From positions 1 to 64,000 of the forward strand of contig CAJUOK010000004.1 of assembly GCA_910588015.1 (NCBI GenBank): DNA of 64,000 bases. The letters run 5' to 3'. Numbering within the stretch: the stretch's first letter is position 1; each line of letters starts with the position of its first letter. Below the pieces are notes generated by a model, which made no database searches, was not told where the DNA came from, and saw only the letters and a list, made by a program, of their open reading frames with translations. Source of the DNA: an uncultured Christensenellaceae bacterium. Lineage in GTDB: Bacteria > Bacillota > Clostridia > Christensenellales > UBA3700. Positions 34,645-43,098 of the stretch are shown in pieces. The translations under genes were made by a program, and so were the position numbers.

Positions 34645-35892
34645 TTATTCTGGCAACTTCATATCGCCGTCTTTTATCCAATTAATCTTTTTGAAAAGCA
34701 GACAGAAAGCCCAACTTAACAATGCCGGCAAGATTACCATAAGGAGAATTATGCCCGTGATTATCAACGCTAAATTGCCGCCTTGCGATTTATACGCGGA
34801 AATTATCTCTATTATCCCGACGAATCCGCAAGTGCCCATACCGCCGCCCGAAGCGCCGCACATAAGTTTGAACGCGCAAGTCGACAACGGTCCGCATATT
34901 GCGCTGGCAATTATAGGAGGCAGCAAAATACGGGGATTCTTCATAACGTTGGGTATCTGCAACATAGACGTGCCTATTCCTTGCGATATCAGTCCGCCCC
35001 AACCGTTTTCCTTAAAACTCATCACGGCAAAGCCTACCATTTGACAGGCGCAACCTACCGTCGCCGCGCCGCCGGCTATATACATTGCCGTAATTTCTTC
35101 AGCGCTTCCGCCAGATAAAATAGGAGCCGCTATAGCCACCCATATCGCCGCGCTTGACGTAGGCAAAGTCAACAATATACCCATTATAACCGCAACAATA
35201 ATTCCCATAAAGAACGGAGTTATATTTGTTGCGACGGCTATTCCCTTGCCAAGCATATTGACAAGCCATATAAACGGCCACGAAACAAAAGCTCCGATTA
35301 TTGCAACCAAAATCGATACTATCGGCACGATAATTATATCCAACTTGGTCTTTCCCGCAACAAGTCCGCTTATCTCGCACGCCATAAGCGCAGTGACGTA
35401 TGAACCTATGGGATTGCCGGGGCGTGTCGTCTTGCCTGCAAAGACAAGAGCGCCGAGTTTTGCCAACGCGTCCGCGTCCCAACCTGCAGTTATGAACGTG
35501 TCCGCCCAAGCGCCGATAAATCCTGCGACTATCGCGCTGAATACCACAAGCGGCGGCATTTTAAGTCTGTGCGCAATACCCGCGCCGATACCTGCGCCCA
35601 TTAAAAGCGAAGCTATCCTTCCCGCTATAACAAGCAAGCGACCTACCGCATTGTTTTCAGTAAAGACATACTGTCCGAGCGTAGTGAAAATCGTACCGGC
35701 AATTAAGGTGACAAAAAGTCCTTGAGCCATACCCGTAAATGCGTCGATAAACCATCTCTTTGAAAGTTTTTTTGTAAATGTCCAAAACTTATTTTGTTTT
35801 CCGTCTTGGATTTGTGGGGATTTTGAAACTACTTCTTCCACTTGGGGTGTCTTCTGCTCTTCTTCGGCAGCGGTAATTGGCATTTCGTCCAT
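34645..35892 (-). CDS. Orphan PTS IIC-like membrane protein (PTS_EIIC_2 family)
   Basis: A 415-aa polytopic membrane protein with about nine or ten helices and many small-residue motifs (GAGIGAGIAHRLKMPPLVVF; GGGMGTCGFVGI). It resembles the PTS_EIIC_2 family of putative sugar-transport subunits. No IIA or IIB domain is fused or adjacent, so phosphotransfer partners, if any, are elsewhere. The first 45 residues are acidic and hydrophilic. The start is ATG 35892, eight bases after GGGAGG; an in-frame TTG at 35907 overlaps that SD. It has a consensus promoter and its own terminator. Confidence 0.8.
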   Translation of the reverse strand: MDEMPITAAEEEQKTPQVEEVVSKSPQIQDGKQNKFWTFTKKLSKRWFIDAFTGMAQGLFVTLIAGTIFTTLGQYVFTENNAVGRLLVIAGRIASLLMGAGIGAGIAHRLKMPPLVVFSAIVAGFIGAWADTFITAGWDADALAKLGALVFAGKTTRPGNPIGSYVTALMACEISGLVAGKTKLDIIIVPIVSILVAIIGAFVSWPFIWLVNMLGKGIAVATNITPFFMGIIVAVIMGILLTLPTSSAAIWVAIAAPILSGGSAEEITAMYIAGGAATVGCACQMVGFAVMSFKENGWGGLISQGIGTSMLQIPNVMKNPRILLPPIIASAICGPLSTCAFKLMCGASGGGMGTCGFVGIIEIISAYKSQGGNLALIITGIILLMVILPALLSWAFCLLFKKINWIKDGDMKLPE

Positions 35893-35924
35893 ACCGAAAC
35901 CTCCCAAAAAGTGTGATTGGTATT

Positions 35925-35953
35925 ATTATATTGATTAAATTAAAATATGTCAA
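35925..35953 (-). promoter_or_regulatory. Perfect consensus promoter of the PTS IIC-like gene
   Basis: TTGACA (35948-35953), 17 bp, TATAAT (35925-35930) on the minus strand: a full consensus match. A second TTGACA copy lies 13 bp upstream (35961-35966), with the 12-bp palindrome CAAATATATTTG between, a possible operator next to the -35. Confidence 0.85.
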
Positions 35954-36071
35954 ATATATTTGTCAAGAATTTAACGTATCTCAACATTATTTGACAAACT
36001 GAATTTTTAATATGTATTTGAAAAGTAAAAATTTTGCCAGTCGTCTTTTAATTTTAGCGACGAAATATTTA

Positions 36072-36446
36072 TTATTTGATTTTTTCAACGTAAGCCAATA
36101 GCTTTTCGGACGTCTCTTGGCTTATATCGTGTTCGATTTTGCAAGCGTCTCTTTCTGCCGTCTCGGGGCTCACTCCAAGTACGTCTATAAGCAGTTTGGT
36201 AAGGGCAACGTGCTTTGCCGCAACGGCTTTTGCCTTACTCCTGCCCTCTTCCGTGATAGTAACTTCGCCGTAGTTGGGCTTGCTGACGTAACCCATCTCT
36301 TGCAATATGGTAAGAGCCTTATTCACACTGGGTTTTGAAACTCCCAAATATTTTGCTATATCTACGGATTTGACTCTGCCTTTTTGTTCTTCGATAAACA
36401 AAACCGCTTCTAAATAATCCTCTCCGCTCTTATGCAAATCACTCAT
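36072..36446 (-). CDS. DtxR/MntR-family metal-dependent repressor
   Basis: A 124-aa regulator with a winged-helix DNA-binding domain (residues 1-62; SVDIAKYLGVSKPSVNKALTIL) and a helical dimer/metal domain. Candidate metal ligands align with both subfamilies: Asp10 in GEDYLEA and Glu13 match MntR, His79 is kept, while CKIEHDIS places Cys where DtxR/IdeR (iron sensors) have Cys and MntR has Glu. No SH3 domain. The start is ATG 36446 with AAGGA, one base after the preceding gene's stop; the longer frame to 36506 lies within that gene. Co-transcribed with the membrane protein. Confidence 0.9.
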   Translation of the reverse strand: MSDLHKSGEDYLEAVLFIEEQKGRVKSVDIAKYLGVSKPSVNKALTILQEMGYVSKPNYGEVTITEEGRSKAKAVAAKHVALTKLLIDVLGVSPETAERDACKIEHDISQETSEKLLAYVEKIK

Positions 36447-36447
36447 C

Positions 36448-37587
36448 CTATTTCCTTTTGCCGCTATCATCTTTTTTATCAGCCAAATCGCTTGCAACTT
36501 CTTCACTTATATTTGACTTCTGCGATTTGGTTTGCTTTGACGAAACCTTGCTTCCCGAACGCTCCTTGCCCGTCTTTGACAAACGTTTTGTCTTCGTCAC
36601 GTTCTTTTTTGATTTTTTACTCTTTTTCTTCTCTTCGAATTCTTCAACGACTTGGTTGCCGTTTTCTTGATAGTCGTTTTCAAATCTCTCCGTAACGCTG
36701 TTGGTATCTATTACGTAGCTTTCCAATTCGGCTGCTCTTTGCATTGCCTCGTCGTTTGTAAGAGTTAACGTCTCGATTGTACGCAAAAATCTTTCCTTTG
36801 CTTTACTCAATCTGTCTCCCACCGTGGCTTTGCCCTTTTCCGATTCGTAATTTCTCGGTCTTATTCTCGAAGCCGCGATATAATTGCTCATAACGTTGCC
36901 GACGTACTGTCTTACGCTTCTGTTTAGTTTTTTTCCTATTATCCAACTCGTCAGCGAAATAATTATTTGCATAAAAGTATACAATATGGACAGCAACGAG
37001 ATAATAAACATAAATTTATCGCTGAACGTCGCGAGTTGAGCCGAATTAATCAAGACGGTCAAGGTCAATCCCACGCTTATGAGTTTTATTACTCGGCGCG
37101 CCATTAAAAAACCTTTTTTGAAATACTTAAACGTCTTTTTGTGTTTTGGCGAAAACCTAATGAACGTGATTAAAAACACTATTGAATATAAAAACAAAAA
37201 TACCAACAGCGTAATTGTATACCAATCGAATATCTCGTCGCTCATCTGCTTGAACCCTATCGGGTCAGTTACAACCGCAAACCAAGCTGTAAAACTTGAT
37301 ATTCCCTGTTGTTTGAAATAAGAAGAGCAACGCATACCTATTCTCAACATAAAGTTGAGATAATAGATAAAAAACGTCATCAACGAAAAGTATTTGTATA
37401 GTTTTGCGGAAAACTTCTTTCCGTAATTATTTCCGTCTCGGCGTATATTCTCGCACTTTGAACTTTCGTCGGTAATTCCGTTGTCCGAAGACGTCGCTTC
37501 AATTGCAATTTCTTGGGCAACATCTGTTCCGTCGCTTGCGATAACGTCGTTTCCCTCTCGCGCGTTTTCGTTTGCCTGCAATTCCAT
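36448..37587 (-). CDS. Unrecognised membrane protein with Lys-rich tail
   Basis: I do not recognise a family. The 379-aa protein has a hydrophilic acidic N-terminus (residues 1-60), about four transmembrane helices (near 67-85, 123-145, 165-185 and 190-217), then a cytoplasmic-looking part with a charged coiled region and a strongly basic Lys/Ser-rich tail (KKKSKKSKK type). It precedes the DtxR-family regulator by one base. There is no SD; TATAAT ends 6 nt before the ATG at 37587 and no other Met occurs before residue 69, so a leaderless mRNA is likely. Confidence 0.75.
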   Translation of the reverse strand: MELQANENAREGNDVIASDGTDVAQEIAIEATSSDNGITDESSKCENIRRDGNNYGKKFSAKLYKYFSLMTFFIYYLNFMLRIGMRCSSYFKQQGISSFTAWFAVVTDPIGFKQMSDEIFDWYTITLLVFLFLYSIVFLITFIRFSPKHKKTFKYFKKGFLMARRVIKLISVGLTLTVLINSAQLATFSDKFMFIISLLSILYTFMQIIISLTSWIIGKKLNRSVRQYVGNVMSNYIAASRIRPRNYESEKGKATVGDRLSKAKERFLRTIETLTLTNDEAMQRAAELESYVIDTNSVTERFENDYQENGNQVVEEFEEKKKSKKSKKNVTKTKRLSKTGKERSGSKVSSKQTKSQKSNISEEVASDLADKKDDSGKRK

Positions 37588-37593
37588 AACTTA

Positions 37594-37621
37594 ATTATAG
37601 CATAAAAAAGAAGTTTGTCCA
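37594..37621 (-). promoter_or_regulatory. Extended -10 promoter giving a leaderless membrane protein-DtxR mRNA
   Basis: TGGACA (37616-37621), a 16-bp spacer ending TGC, and TATAAT (37594-37599) on the minus strand; TAAGTT then the ATG at 37585-37587. The extended TGn element is present. Confidence 0.7.
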
Positions 37622-37757
37622 TAGCTTTGACTGATTTTTTTGAAAAGCAAGCGGTTTTTAGACAATTTATGTATAATTATGGCGTATCCGTATAACTTTT
37701 CAAGCTAATGATAATACTCAAAACAATAAAAAAATTACCAAACGGAGGTGTAATAAT

Positions 37758-37910
37758 ATGGCAAGAGTAGCAAAAGTCAACACTGGCGAAAAGCCCGGCA
37801 AGGGTTGTTACAGCTGCACGAACTGCGGCTTCGACCTCAGACTCGACGCAGGCGACAAAATGCCGCCGTGCCCCAATTGCAACAATACTTCTTTTACGAA
37901 GTGCAAGTAA
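37758..37910 (+). CDS. Zinc-ribbon microprotein
   Basis: A 50-aa protein with two CxxC pairs (YSCTNCGF at about residue 18 and PPCPNCNN at about residue 37), spaced as in a rubredoxin-like zinc ribbon, and a basic N-terminus (MARVAKVNTGEKPGKG). It likely binds one zinc ion; the function is unknown. A strong SD (GGAGGTG) lies seven bases before the ATG. It stands alone on the plus strand, followed by a hairpin. Confidence 0.85.
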   Translation: MARVAKVNTGEKPGKGCYSCTNCGFDLRLDAGDKMPPCPNCNNTSFTKCK

Positions 37911-37915
37911 TCGGG

Positions 37916-37941
37916 ATAAGTTTGCCTACGGGCAGACTTAT
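37916..37941 (+). terminator. UACG-tetraloop hairpin after the zinc-ribbon gene
   Basis: ATAAGTTTGCC and GGCAGACTTAT pair with one mismatch around a TACG loop closed by C-G, a very stable tetraloop class. No clean T tract follows, so termination would be moderate. Confidence 0.6.
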
Positions 37942-37972
37942 ACATAAATATAAATAAATATATAATTTAAGT

Positions 37973-39106
37973 TTAAATAAAATCGACGATTATCGAATTC
38001 ATAAGTTGCAGATATTTATATTTTATAGAAATCCTATCTTGAGATATATTGAGATATTTTTTATTTTTTTCCAAAGCCTTTTGATATTTCAACGCAAAAT
38101 CAAAACCGAATCTTTCTTTAAATTCTAACGTATTTATTCCGTCTTTTAATCTCAATGCAAGCATAATAAACTCAGCTTCTCTTTCTTCAACGCTCAATTT
38201 GATGACGTCAAATTTATAAATATCTTTGTCCAAAGCGCCGTAATATTCGTAGAACATATCGGCGTTACGCCATCTTTCTCCATTTATAAACGAATGCGCG
38301 CCCATACCCAATCCCAAATAATCTGCGCATTGCCAATAACGCATATTATGTCGCGAAATTTTACCGTCTTTGCAAAAATTGGAAATTTCATAACGTTGAT
38401 AACCGTGATTCTTTAATTGCAAACAGGCGCATTCATACATTTCGGCAGTTTCGTCGTCGCTTGGCGTAACAAGCTTATGATTATCGACAAGTTCTTTTAA
38501 TCTCGTTCCGTTTTCTACGCTCAACATATACAACGAGATATGCTTGACTCCAAGCAAATCTGCTTTGTCAATGAATGTTTCGACGTCTTCTTTTATTTGC
38601 TCGGGCAATCCTATCATAGCGTCTACGCTTACGTCAAAACCGTATTCCACCGCAAGTTTGACCGCCTCTTCCGCGCGTTTTGAATCGTGCCGTCTTCCTA
38701 GCATTTTTAGCAAAGAACCGTTGAAGCTTTGCACCCCTATGCTCAACCTCGTGACGCCCATTTCTTTGAGCGCAATAAGCTTTTTCCTATCGACGGTACA
38801 GGGATTTGCCTCGACGGAAAATTCTTTTAAATCGCAATAAAATGCTTTTTCAATCTCTTTGCCGATAATAATCAGTTGACGGCTGTCAAGCAAAGTCGGA
38901 GTGCCTCCGCCTATATAAATCGTGTCGACAGCATATCTATCGCCATACTCTTTGCCAGCCAAACGTATTTGCTTACAAAGATAATCGACATACTTATCTC
39001 TTTGAACGGGAGAATCTACGGAAGATACAAAGTCGCAATATATGCATCGCGACTTGCAAAAAGGTATATGAATATAAATTCCCAAACTCTGTCTATTCTC
39101 TAACAT
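37973..39106 (-). CDS. hemW: Radical SAM protein HemW
   Basis: A 377-aa HemW-type radical SAM protein (heme chaperone, formerly called HemN-like oxygen-independent coproporphyrinogen oxidase). The iron-sulfur motif CKSRCIYC (residues 18-25) is CxxxCxxC, without the extra Cys that marks true HemN. GGGTPTLL, SVEANPCT and GVQSFN follow, and there is a HemN C-terminal domain. No good SD: GGAA touches the ATG with almost no spacing. It lies downstream of lepA, a usual pair. Confidence 0.93.
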   Translation of the reverse strand: MLENRQSLGIYIHIPFCKSRCIYCDFVSSVDSPVQRDKYVDYLCKQIRLAGKEYGDRYAVDTIYIGGGTPTLLDSRQLIIIGKEIEKAFYCDLKEFSVEANPCTVDRKKLIALKEMGVTRLSIGVQSFNGSLLKMLGRRHDSKRAEEAVKLAVEYGFDVSVDAMIGLPEQIKEDVETFIDKADLLGVKHISLYMLSVENGTRLKELVDNHKLVTPSDDETAEMYECACLQLKNHGYQRYEISNFCKDGKISRHNMRYWQCADYLGLGMGAHSFINGERWRNADMFYEYYGALDKDIYKFDVIKLSVEEREAEFIMLALRLKDGINTLEFKERFGFDFALKYQKALEKNKKYLNISQDRISIKYKYLQLMNSIIVDFI

Positions 39107-39222
39107 TTCCGTAATTGATAAATCAACGCTTGCTCGGCGTTTTTGTCATTAAATATTGCATAATTAAAGATTTTAGCGAATGCATATACAATACATTCCG
39201 CCCTATGCTTTTTTAGCAAAAA

Positions 39223-41019
39223 CTAAATCTTCAATATCGACATAAAAGCTTCGCTTGGAACTTCTACGGAACCTACTTGACGCATACGTTTTTTTCCTTC
39301 TTTCTGCTTTTCGAGAAGCTTTTTCTTACGCGTTATATCTCCGCCGTAACATTTTGCAAGCACGTCTTTGCGCATTGCCTTGACGGTCTCTCTAGCTATG
39401 ACTTTGCCGCCTATAGCCGCCTGTATTGGTATCTCGAAGAGCTGACGCGGTATCACTTCTTTTAATTTTTCCGCAATGCCTCTGCCCCTTGCGTAAGCCT
39501 TGTCTTTGTGCACTATCAAACTCAATGCGTCGCAAACCTCGCCGTTGAGCAACATATCCAACTTAACAAGGTCGCTTTTTTTGTAATCGGCAATCTCGTA
39601 ATCGAGACTGGCGTATCCTCTTGTGCGCGATTTTAGCGTATCAAAGAAGTCGTAGATTATTTCGTTGAGAGGCATAACGTAGTCTATGCGCACTCTAGTT
39701 GTATCTAGATAAGTTAGATTGATAAACTCACCGCGTTTGTCTTGGCACAGTTCCATTATAGAACCTACGTATTCAGGCGGAGTGTAAATAAAGGCGTTGA
39801 CTACAGGCTCTTCCATATGGTCTATATCGCCTGCCGACGGCAAATTGGAAGGATTGGATACGATAATCTCCTCGCCGTTGGTCTTTATTACCTTATAAGA
39901 AACGCTTGGCGCCGTCGTGACCAAATCAAGGTCGAATTCTCTCTCCAATCGCTCCTGTATGATTTCCATATGCAGCAGTCCTAAAAATCCGCATCTAAAG
40001 CCAAAGCCGAGCGCTGTGGATACTTCGGGTTCATACATAAGCGACGCGTCGTTGAGTTTAAGTTTTTCCAACGCGTCCTTTAAGTCGTTGTACTTGGAGC
40101 CGTCCGCAGGATAAATACCGGAAAAGACCATAGGAGACGCCTCTTTGTAGCCGTCGAGAGGTTGGGAGGTTTTGTCGCTTGCCATAAGTATCGTGTCGCC
40201 GACTTTCGTATCGCTGACGTTCTTGATACTTGCGCACAAATAACCTACGTCTCCTGCCGAAAGAGTGTCGCGCGATTGCATTTTGGGAACGAATACGCCC
40301 ACTTCCGTAACGTCGAATTCCTTGCCCGTCACGCACATTTTTATCCTATCTCCCGCCTTTACTTCGCCGTCGAAAACTCTTATAAAAGATATTGCGCCCT
40401 TATATGAGTCGTAATAAGAATCAAATATCAGCGCTTTGAAAGGAGCGTCGAAATCTCCGCTCGGCGGCGGCAAAAGTTCTATTACCTGCTTAAGCACTTC
40501 GTCTATGCCTATGCACTCTTTTGCAGATATCAACGGCGCGTTTTGCGCTTCGAGTCCTATGACGTCTTCTATCTCGGCTTTTATTTCATCGGGTCGCGCC
40601 GACGGTAAATCTATTTTGTTGATAACGGGCAATATTTCCAAATCGTTGTCTAGCGCAAGATAAACGTTGGTCAAAGTCTGCGCCTCTATTCCTTGCGAAG
40701 CGTCGACTATCAAAATCGCGCCCTCGCACGCCTTGAGCGAACGAGATACTTCATAGGTAAAATCGACGTGTCCGGGAGTGTCAATCAGATTGAATACGTA
40801 CTCCTTGCCGCCGTAATTATATTTCATTGTAACGGGAGTGAGCTTTATGGTAATACCTCTCTCCCTCTCTATATCCATACTGTCAAGCAACTGCTCTTTA
40901 GCGTCGCGTTTCGCCACGGTTTGAGTCACGTCCATAATGCAGTCGGCAAGCGTGCTTTTGCCGTGGTCAATGTGCGCTACTATACAAAAATTCCTTATGT
41001 TGGATTGGTCTTTGGGCAT
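39223..41019 (-). CDS. lepA: Elongation factor 4 (LepA)
   Basis: A 598-aa ribosomal GTPase involved in back-translocation or 30S biogenesis. G1 AHIDHGKS (15-22), G3 DTPGHVDF and G4 NKIDLP are all intact, and the LepA-specific C-terminal domain (residues about 485-598) is present with GGDITRKKKLLEKQK. SD AGAGGA precedes the ATG. hemW follows after 116 nt, in which a weak stem (39177-39202) is the only feature. Confidence 0.97.
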   Translation of the reverse strand: MPKDQSNIRNFCIVAHIDHGKSTLADCIMDVTQTVAKRDAKEQLLDSMDIERERGITIKLTPVTMKYNYGGKEYVFNLIDTPGHVDFTYEVSRSLKACEGAILIVDASQGIEAQTLTNVYLALDNDLEILPVINKIDLPSARPDEIKAEIEDVIGLEAQNAPLISAKECIGIDEVLKQVIELLPPPSGDFDAPFKALIFDSYYDSYKGAISFIRVFDGEVKAGDRIKMCVTGKEFDVTEVGVFVPKMQSRDTLSAGDVGYLCASIKNVSDTKVGDTILMASDKTSQPLDGYKEASPMVFSGIYPADGSKYNDLKDALEKLKLNDASLMYEPEVSTALGFGFRCGFLGLLHMEIIQERLEREFDLDLVTTAPSVSYKVIKTNGEEIIVSNPSNLPSAGDIDHMEEPVVNAFIYTPPEYVGSIMELCQDKRGEFINLTYLDTTRVRIDYVMPLNEIIYDFFDTLKSRTRGYASLDYEIADYKKSDLVKLDMLLNGEVCDALSLIVHKDKAYARGRGIAEKLKEVIPRQLFEIPIQAAIGGKVIARETVKAMRKDVLAKCYGGDITRKKKLLEKQKEGKKRMRQVGSVEVPSEAFMSILKI

Positions 41020-41050
41020 AACTTCCTCTACCGTCTTCTATTTTTATTTT

Positions 41051-41079
41051 ATTATATAAAAAAATATAGATTTTAGCAA
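41051..41079 (-). promoter_or_regulatory. Promoter of lepA
   Basis: TTGCTA (41074-41079), a 17-bp spacer and TATAAT (41051-41056) on the minus strand. On the plus strand a TATAAT at 41090-41095 probably serves the divergent LUD gene. Confidence 0.55.
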
Positions 41080-41175
41080 ATATATTTAGTATAATATTGT
41101 TAGCGGAGCTGACAATTGCAAGATTTCGAATATGCAAATATTAGTCAGAACGCAAAACAGACAAACGGAGACGTT

Positions 41176-41787
41176 ATGCAAATTCAAAAATTACTCGACA
41201 ATTTGACAAAAAGAGGTTATAAACCATTTTATTTCCCAAGTCGCATAGAAGCGTTAGACTTTATGCTCGACTTGATACCTAAAGACGCAAGCGTCGGTAT
41301 CGGCGGAAGTATGACGGTCAAAGAACTTGCGCTTGACAGTATGCTCTCAAAAAGAGGCAATACGGTATACTCCCATTCTCTCAACGCATCTATTGAAGAA
41401 AGAGAAAATTTATATAGATTTGCCGGCTGCGCAAATTGGTATATATCTTCTACCAACGCTTTGAGCCAAGCAGGCGATTTCGTCAATATCGACGGCACCG
41501 CCAACAGAATCTCCGCGCTTGCCTTCGGAGTAAAAAATATACTTTACGTCTTGGGCGTCAACAAAATAGCTGCCGACCTCGCAAGCGCAATAGACAGAGC
41601 GCGCAACATTGCAAGCCCGCTAAACGCAAAAAGATTGAACAAAAACACTCCTTGCGCAACAAGCGGTCAATGTTGTATGTGCGACAGCGGCGACTGCATT
41701 TGCAACGCAACTTTGATAACTCATCACCCCACAAATTATCAAGAAAACGTATATGTCGTAATTATCGGCGAAAATTTGGGATATTAG
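41176..41787 (+). CDS. LUD domain protein (LutC/YkgG-like)
   Basis: A 203-aa protein with the LUD domain (DUF162), related to LutC of the lactate-utilisation complex. GIGGSMTVKEL (near residue 39) and the NIDGTANRISALAFG block (near residue 107) are family features. The tail carries a Cys cluster (CATSGQCCMCDSGDCICN), seen in clostridial stand-alone members. LutA and LutB are not adjacent, so the role is open. The start is ATG 41176 with GGAG five bases upstream; the frame extends to a TTG at 41116 without SD. Confidence 0.88.
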   Translation: MQIQKLLDNLTKRGYKPFYFPSRIEALDFMLDLIPKDASVGIGGSMTVKELALDSMLSKRGNTVYSHSLNASIEERENLYRFAGCANWYISSTNALSQAGDFVNIDGTANRISALAFGVKNILYVLGVNKIAADLASAIDRARNIASPLNAKRLNKNTPCATSGQCCMCDSGDCICNATLITHHPTNYQENVYVVIIGENLGY

Positions 41788-41796
41788 GAGGAAATT

Positions 41797-42564
41797 ATGA
41801 AAAATGATAAAAAATGGTTGACTGCCGCTCCCGTGGCGCACAGAGGACTCCATAACAACAAGACTTTGCCCGAAAATTCTTTGGGCGCATTTGAAAACGC
41901 AGTCAAACACGGCTATGGAATAGAATTTGACGTATGGCGCACCAACGACGGACAGCTTATCGTGCATCACGACCCAAAACTTTCCAGAACGTGCGGAATA
42001 GACGGCAACGTAAAGCAAATCGACACTTCAAAACTGGAAGACTATAAATTGATGAATACAAACTACTCTATTCCCACGTTTGAGCAAACTCTCAAACTCG
42101 TGGACGGTCAAGTGGGACTTGTAATCGAAATCAAACCTACAAAACAAGTAGATATTACTTGTTCTCAAATTTGGGAAACTCTCAAAGATTATAAGGGAAA
42201 TTATTGTATCGAGTCTTTTGACCCTTACGTTGTGCGTTGGTGGGCGAAAAATCATCCCGATATAATTTTAGGTCAGCTTTGCGATTGGTATACTTTGCAT
42301 AAAATTATGGTAAAAAGTATGAAACAATACAGATACGTAGACTTTTTAGCTACCTCGATAAAAAATTTGCCAAGCAAATATTATAGAAAAATATGCAAAA
42401 ATAATCCCGATATGCTGGTAATAGGTTGGACTGTACGCACCCAAAGCAATTTTGATTTGGCTGTTAAAAACGTCGATAATATCATTTTCGAAACCAACGA
42501 TAAAAACCAAGATTACATTGTTCCTCCAAATGTCAAAAACGACTTTTGTCACAGAGAATATTGA
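41797..42564 (+). CDS. Glycerophosphodiester phosphodiesterase
   Basis: A 255-aa cytoplasmic GDPD (UgpQ-like) that hydrolyses glycerophosphodiesters to glycerol-3-phosphate and an alcohol. The TIM-barrel catalytic blocks are present: HRGLHNNKTLPENSLGAF (His17 region), EFDVWRTNDGQLIVHHD with the metal-binding Glu/Asp and catalytic His, and VIEIKP. No signal peptide. SD TAGGAGG precedes the ATG, nine bases after the LUD stop, so the two genes share a transcript ending at the terminator at 42591. Confidence 0.93.
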   Translation: MKNDKKWLTAAPVAHRGLHNNKTLPENSLGAFENAVKHGYGIEFDVWRTNDGQLIVHHDPKLSRTCGIDGNVKQIDTSKLEDYKLMNTNYSIPTFEQTLKLVDGQVGLVIEIKPTKQVDITCSQIWETLKDYKGNYCIESFDPYVVRWWAKNHPDIILGQLCDWYTLHKIMVKSMKQYRYVDFLATSIKNLPSKYYRKICKNNPDMLVIGWTVRTQSNFDLAVKNVDNIIFETNDKNQDYIVPPNVKNDFCHREY

Positions 42565-42590
42565 CGTAGACGGCAACGCCGCGCAATTAA

Positions 42591-42626
42591 TTAAAGTACG
42601 CATATCATCGGATATGCGTACTTTAA
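42591..42626 (+). terminator. Terminator after the glycerophosphodiesterase gene
   Basis: TTAAAGTACGCATATC and GATATGCGTACTTTAA form a perfect 16-bp stem with loop ATCG, followed by TATTTT. In 42627-42826 I see only a small hairpin (TTGCGC-agtca-GCGCAA). Confidence 0.8.
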
Positions 42627-42826
42627 TATTTTAAATATTTGATTTTGTCAGCCTAAGCGTTTCAACGCATAAACAATTAACTACATACTCGAGACTTGAT
42701 AATAACAAAGACTGTTTAGGCGATAAATTATTGTATGATATGAGAATAATATTGCGCAGTCAGCGCAAATAAACTTTATCGCATATACTGTCGTCATTAC
42801 CGTCAATTCTCGATTAGAGCAATTTG

Positions 42827-42964
42827 TTAATCAAGAACTTTGATAATCTTATCCTTGATAGCCTTCTTGCCTTGGTCCATTATCGTAGACTTCATTTTGG
42901 AAGTAGCTACGACTGCAGTCAATACGCCTGCGCCGAATCCCAACATCAAACCTGCTTTCAACAT
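42827..42964 (-). CDS. Single-pass membrane microprotein (YtxH-like)
   Basis: A 45-aa protein: one Gly-rich transmembrane helix (MLKAGLMLGFGAGVLTAVV) followed by a Lys-rich amphipathic tail (KKAIKDKIIKVLD). The shape resembles small YtxH-type envelope proteins, with no known function. A very strong SD (AGGAGGTGA) precedes the ATG. It is a single gene near iscU. Confidence 0.8.
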   Translation of the reverse strand: MLKAGLMLGFGAGVLTAVVATSKMKSTIMDQGKKAIKDKIIKVLD

Positions 42965-43098
42965 TTACTCACCTCCTCCGCTTTCGCAATGCGACGACGC
43001 GTTCTTAAAACGCAATCGTTCTCTTGCATAGTTTGTACGGAAAATAGATAATTAAATGCAAATCTACGGTATATAATGCTGGTAATTTTTAGACGCGT

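Noticed and set aside
41616..41720. Cys-rich tail of the LUD protein as a novel metal site
   Set aside because: Similar Cys-rich tails are known in stand-alone clostridial LUD proteins, so it is not unusual.
42958..43029. 23-codon upstream frame ending inside the start of the 45-aa membrane microprotein
   Set aside because: It has no SD and overlaps the strong SD of the downstream gene, so it is probably chance.
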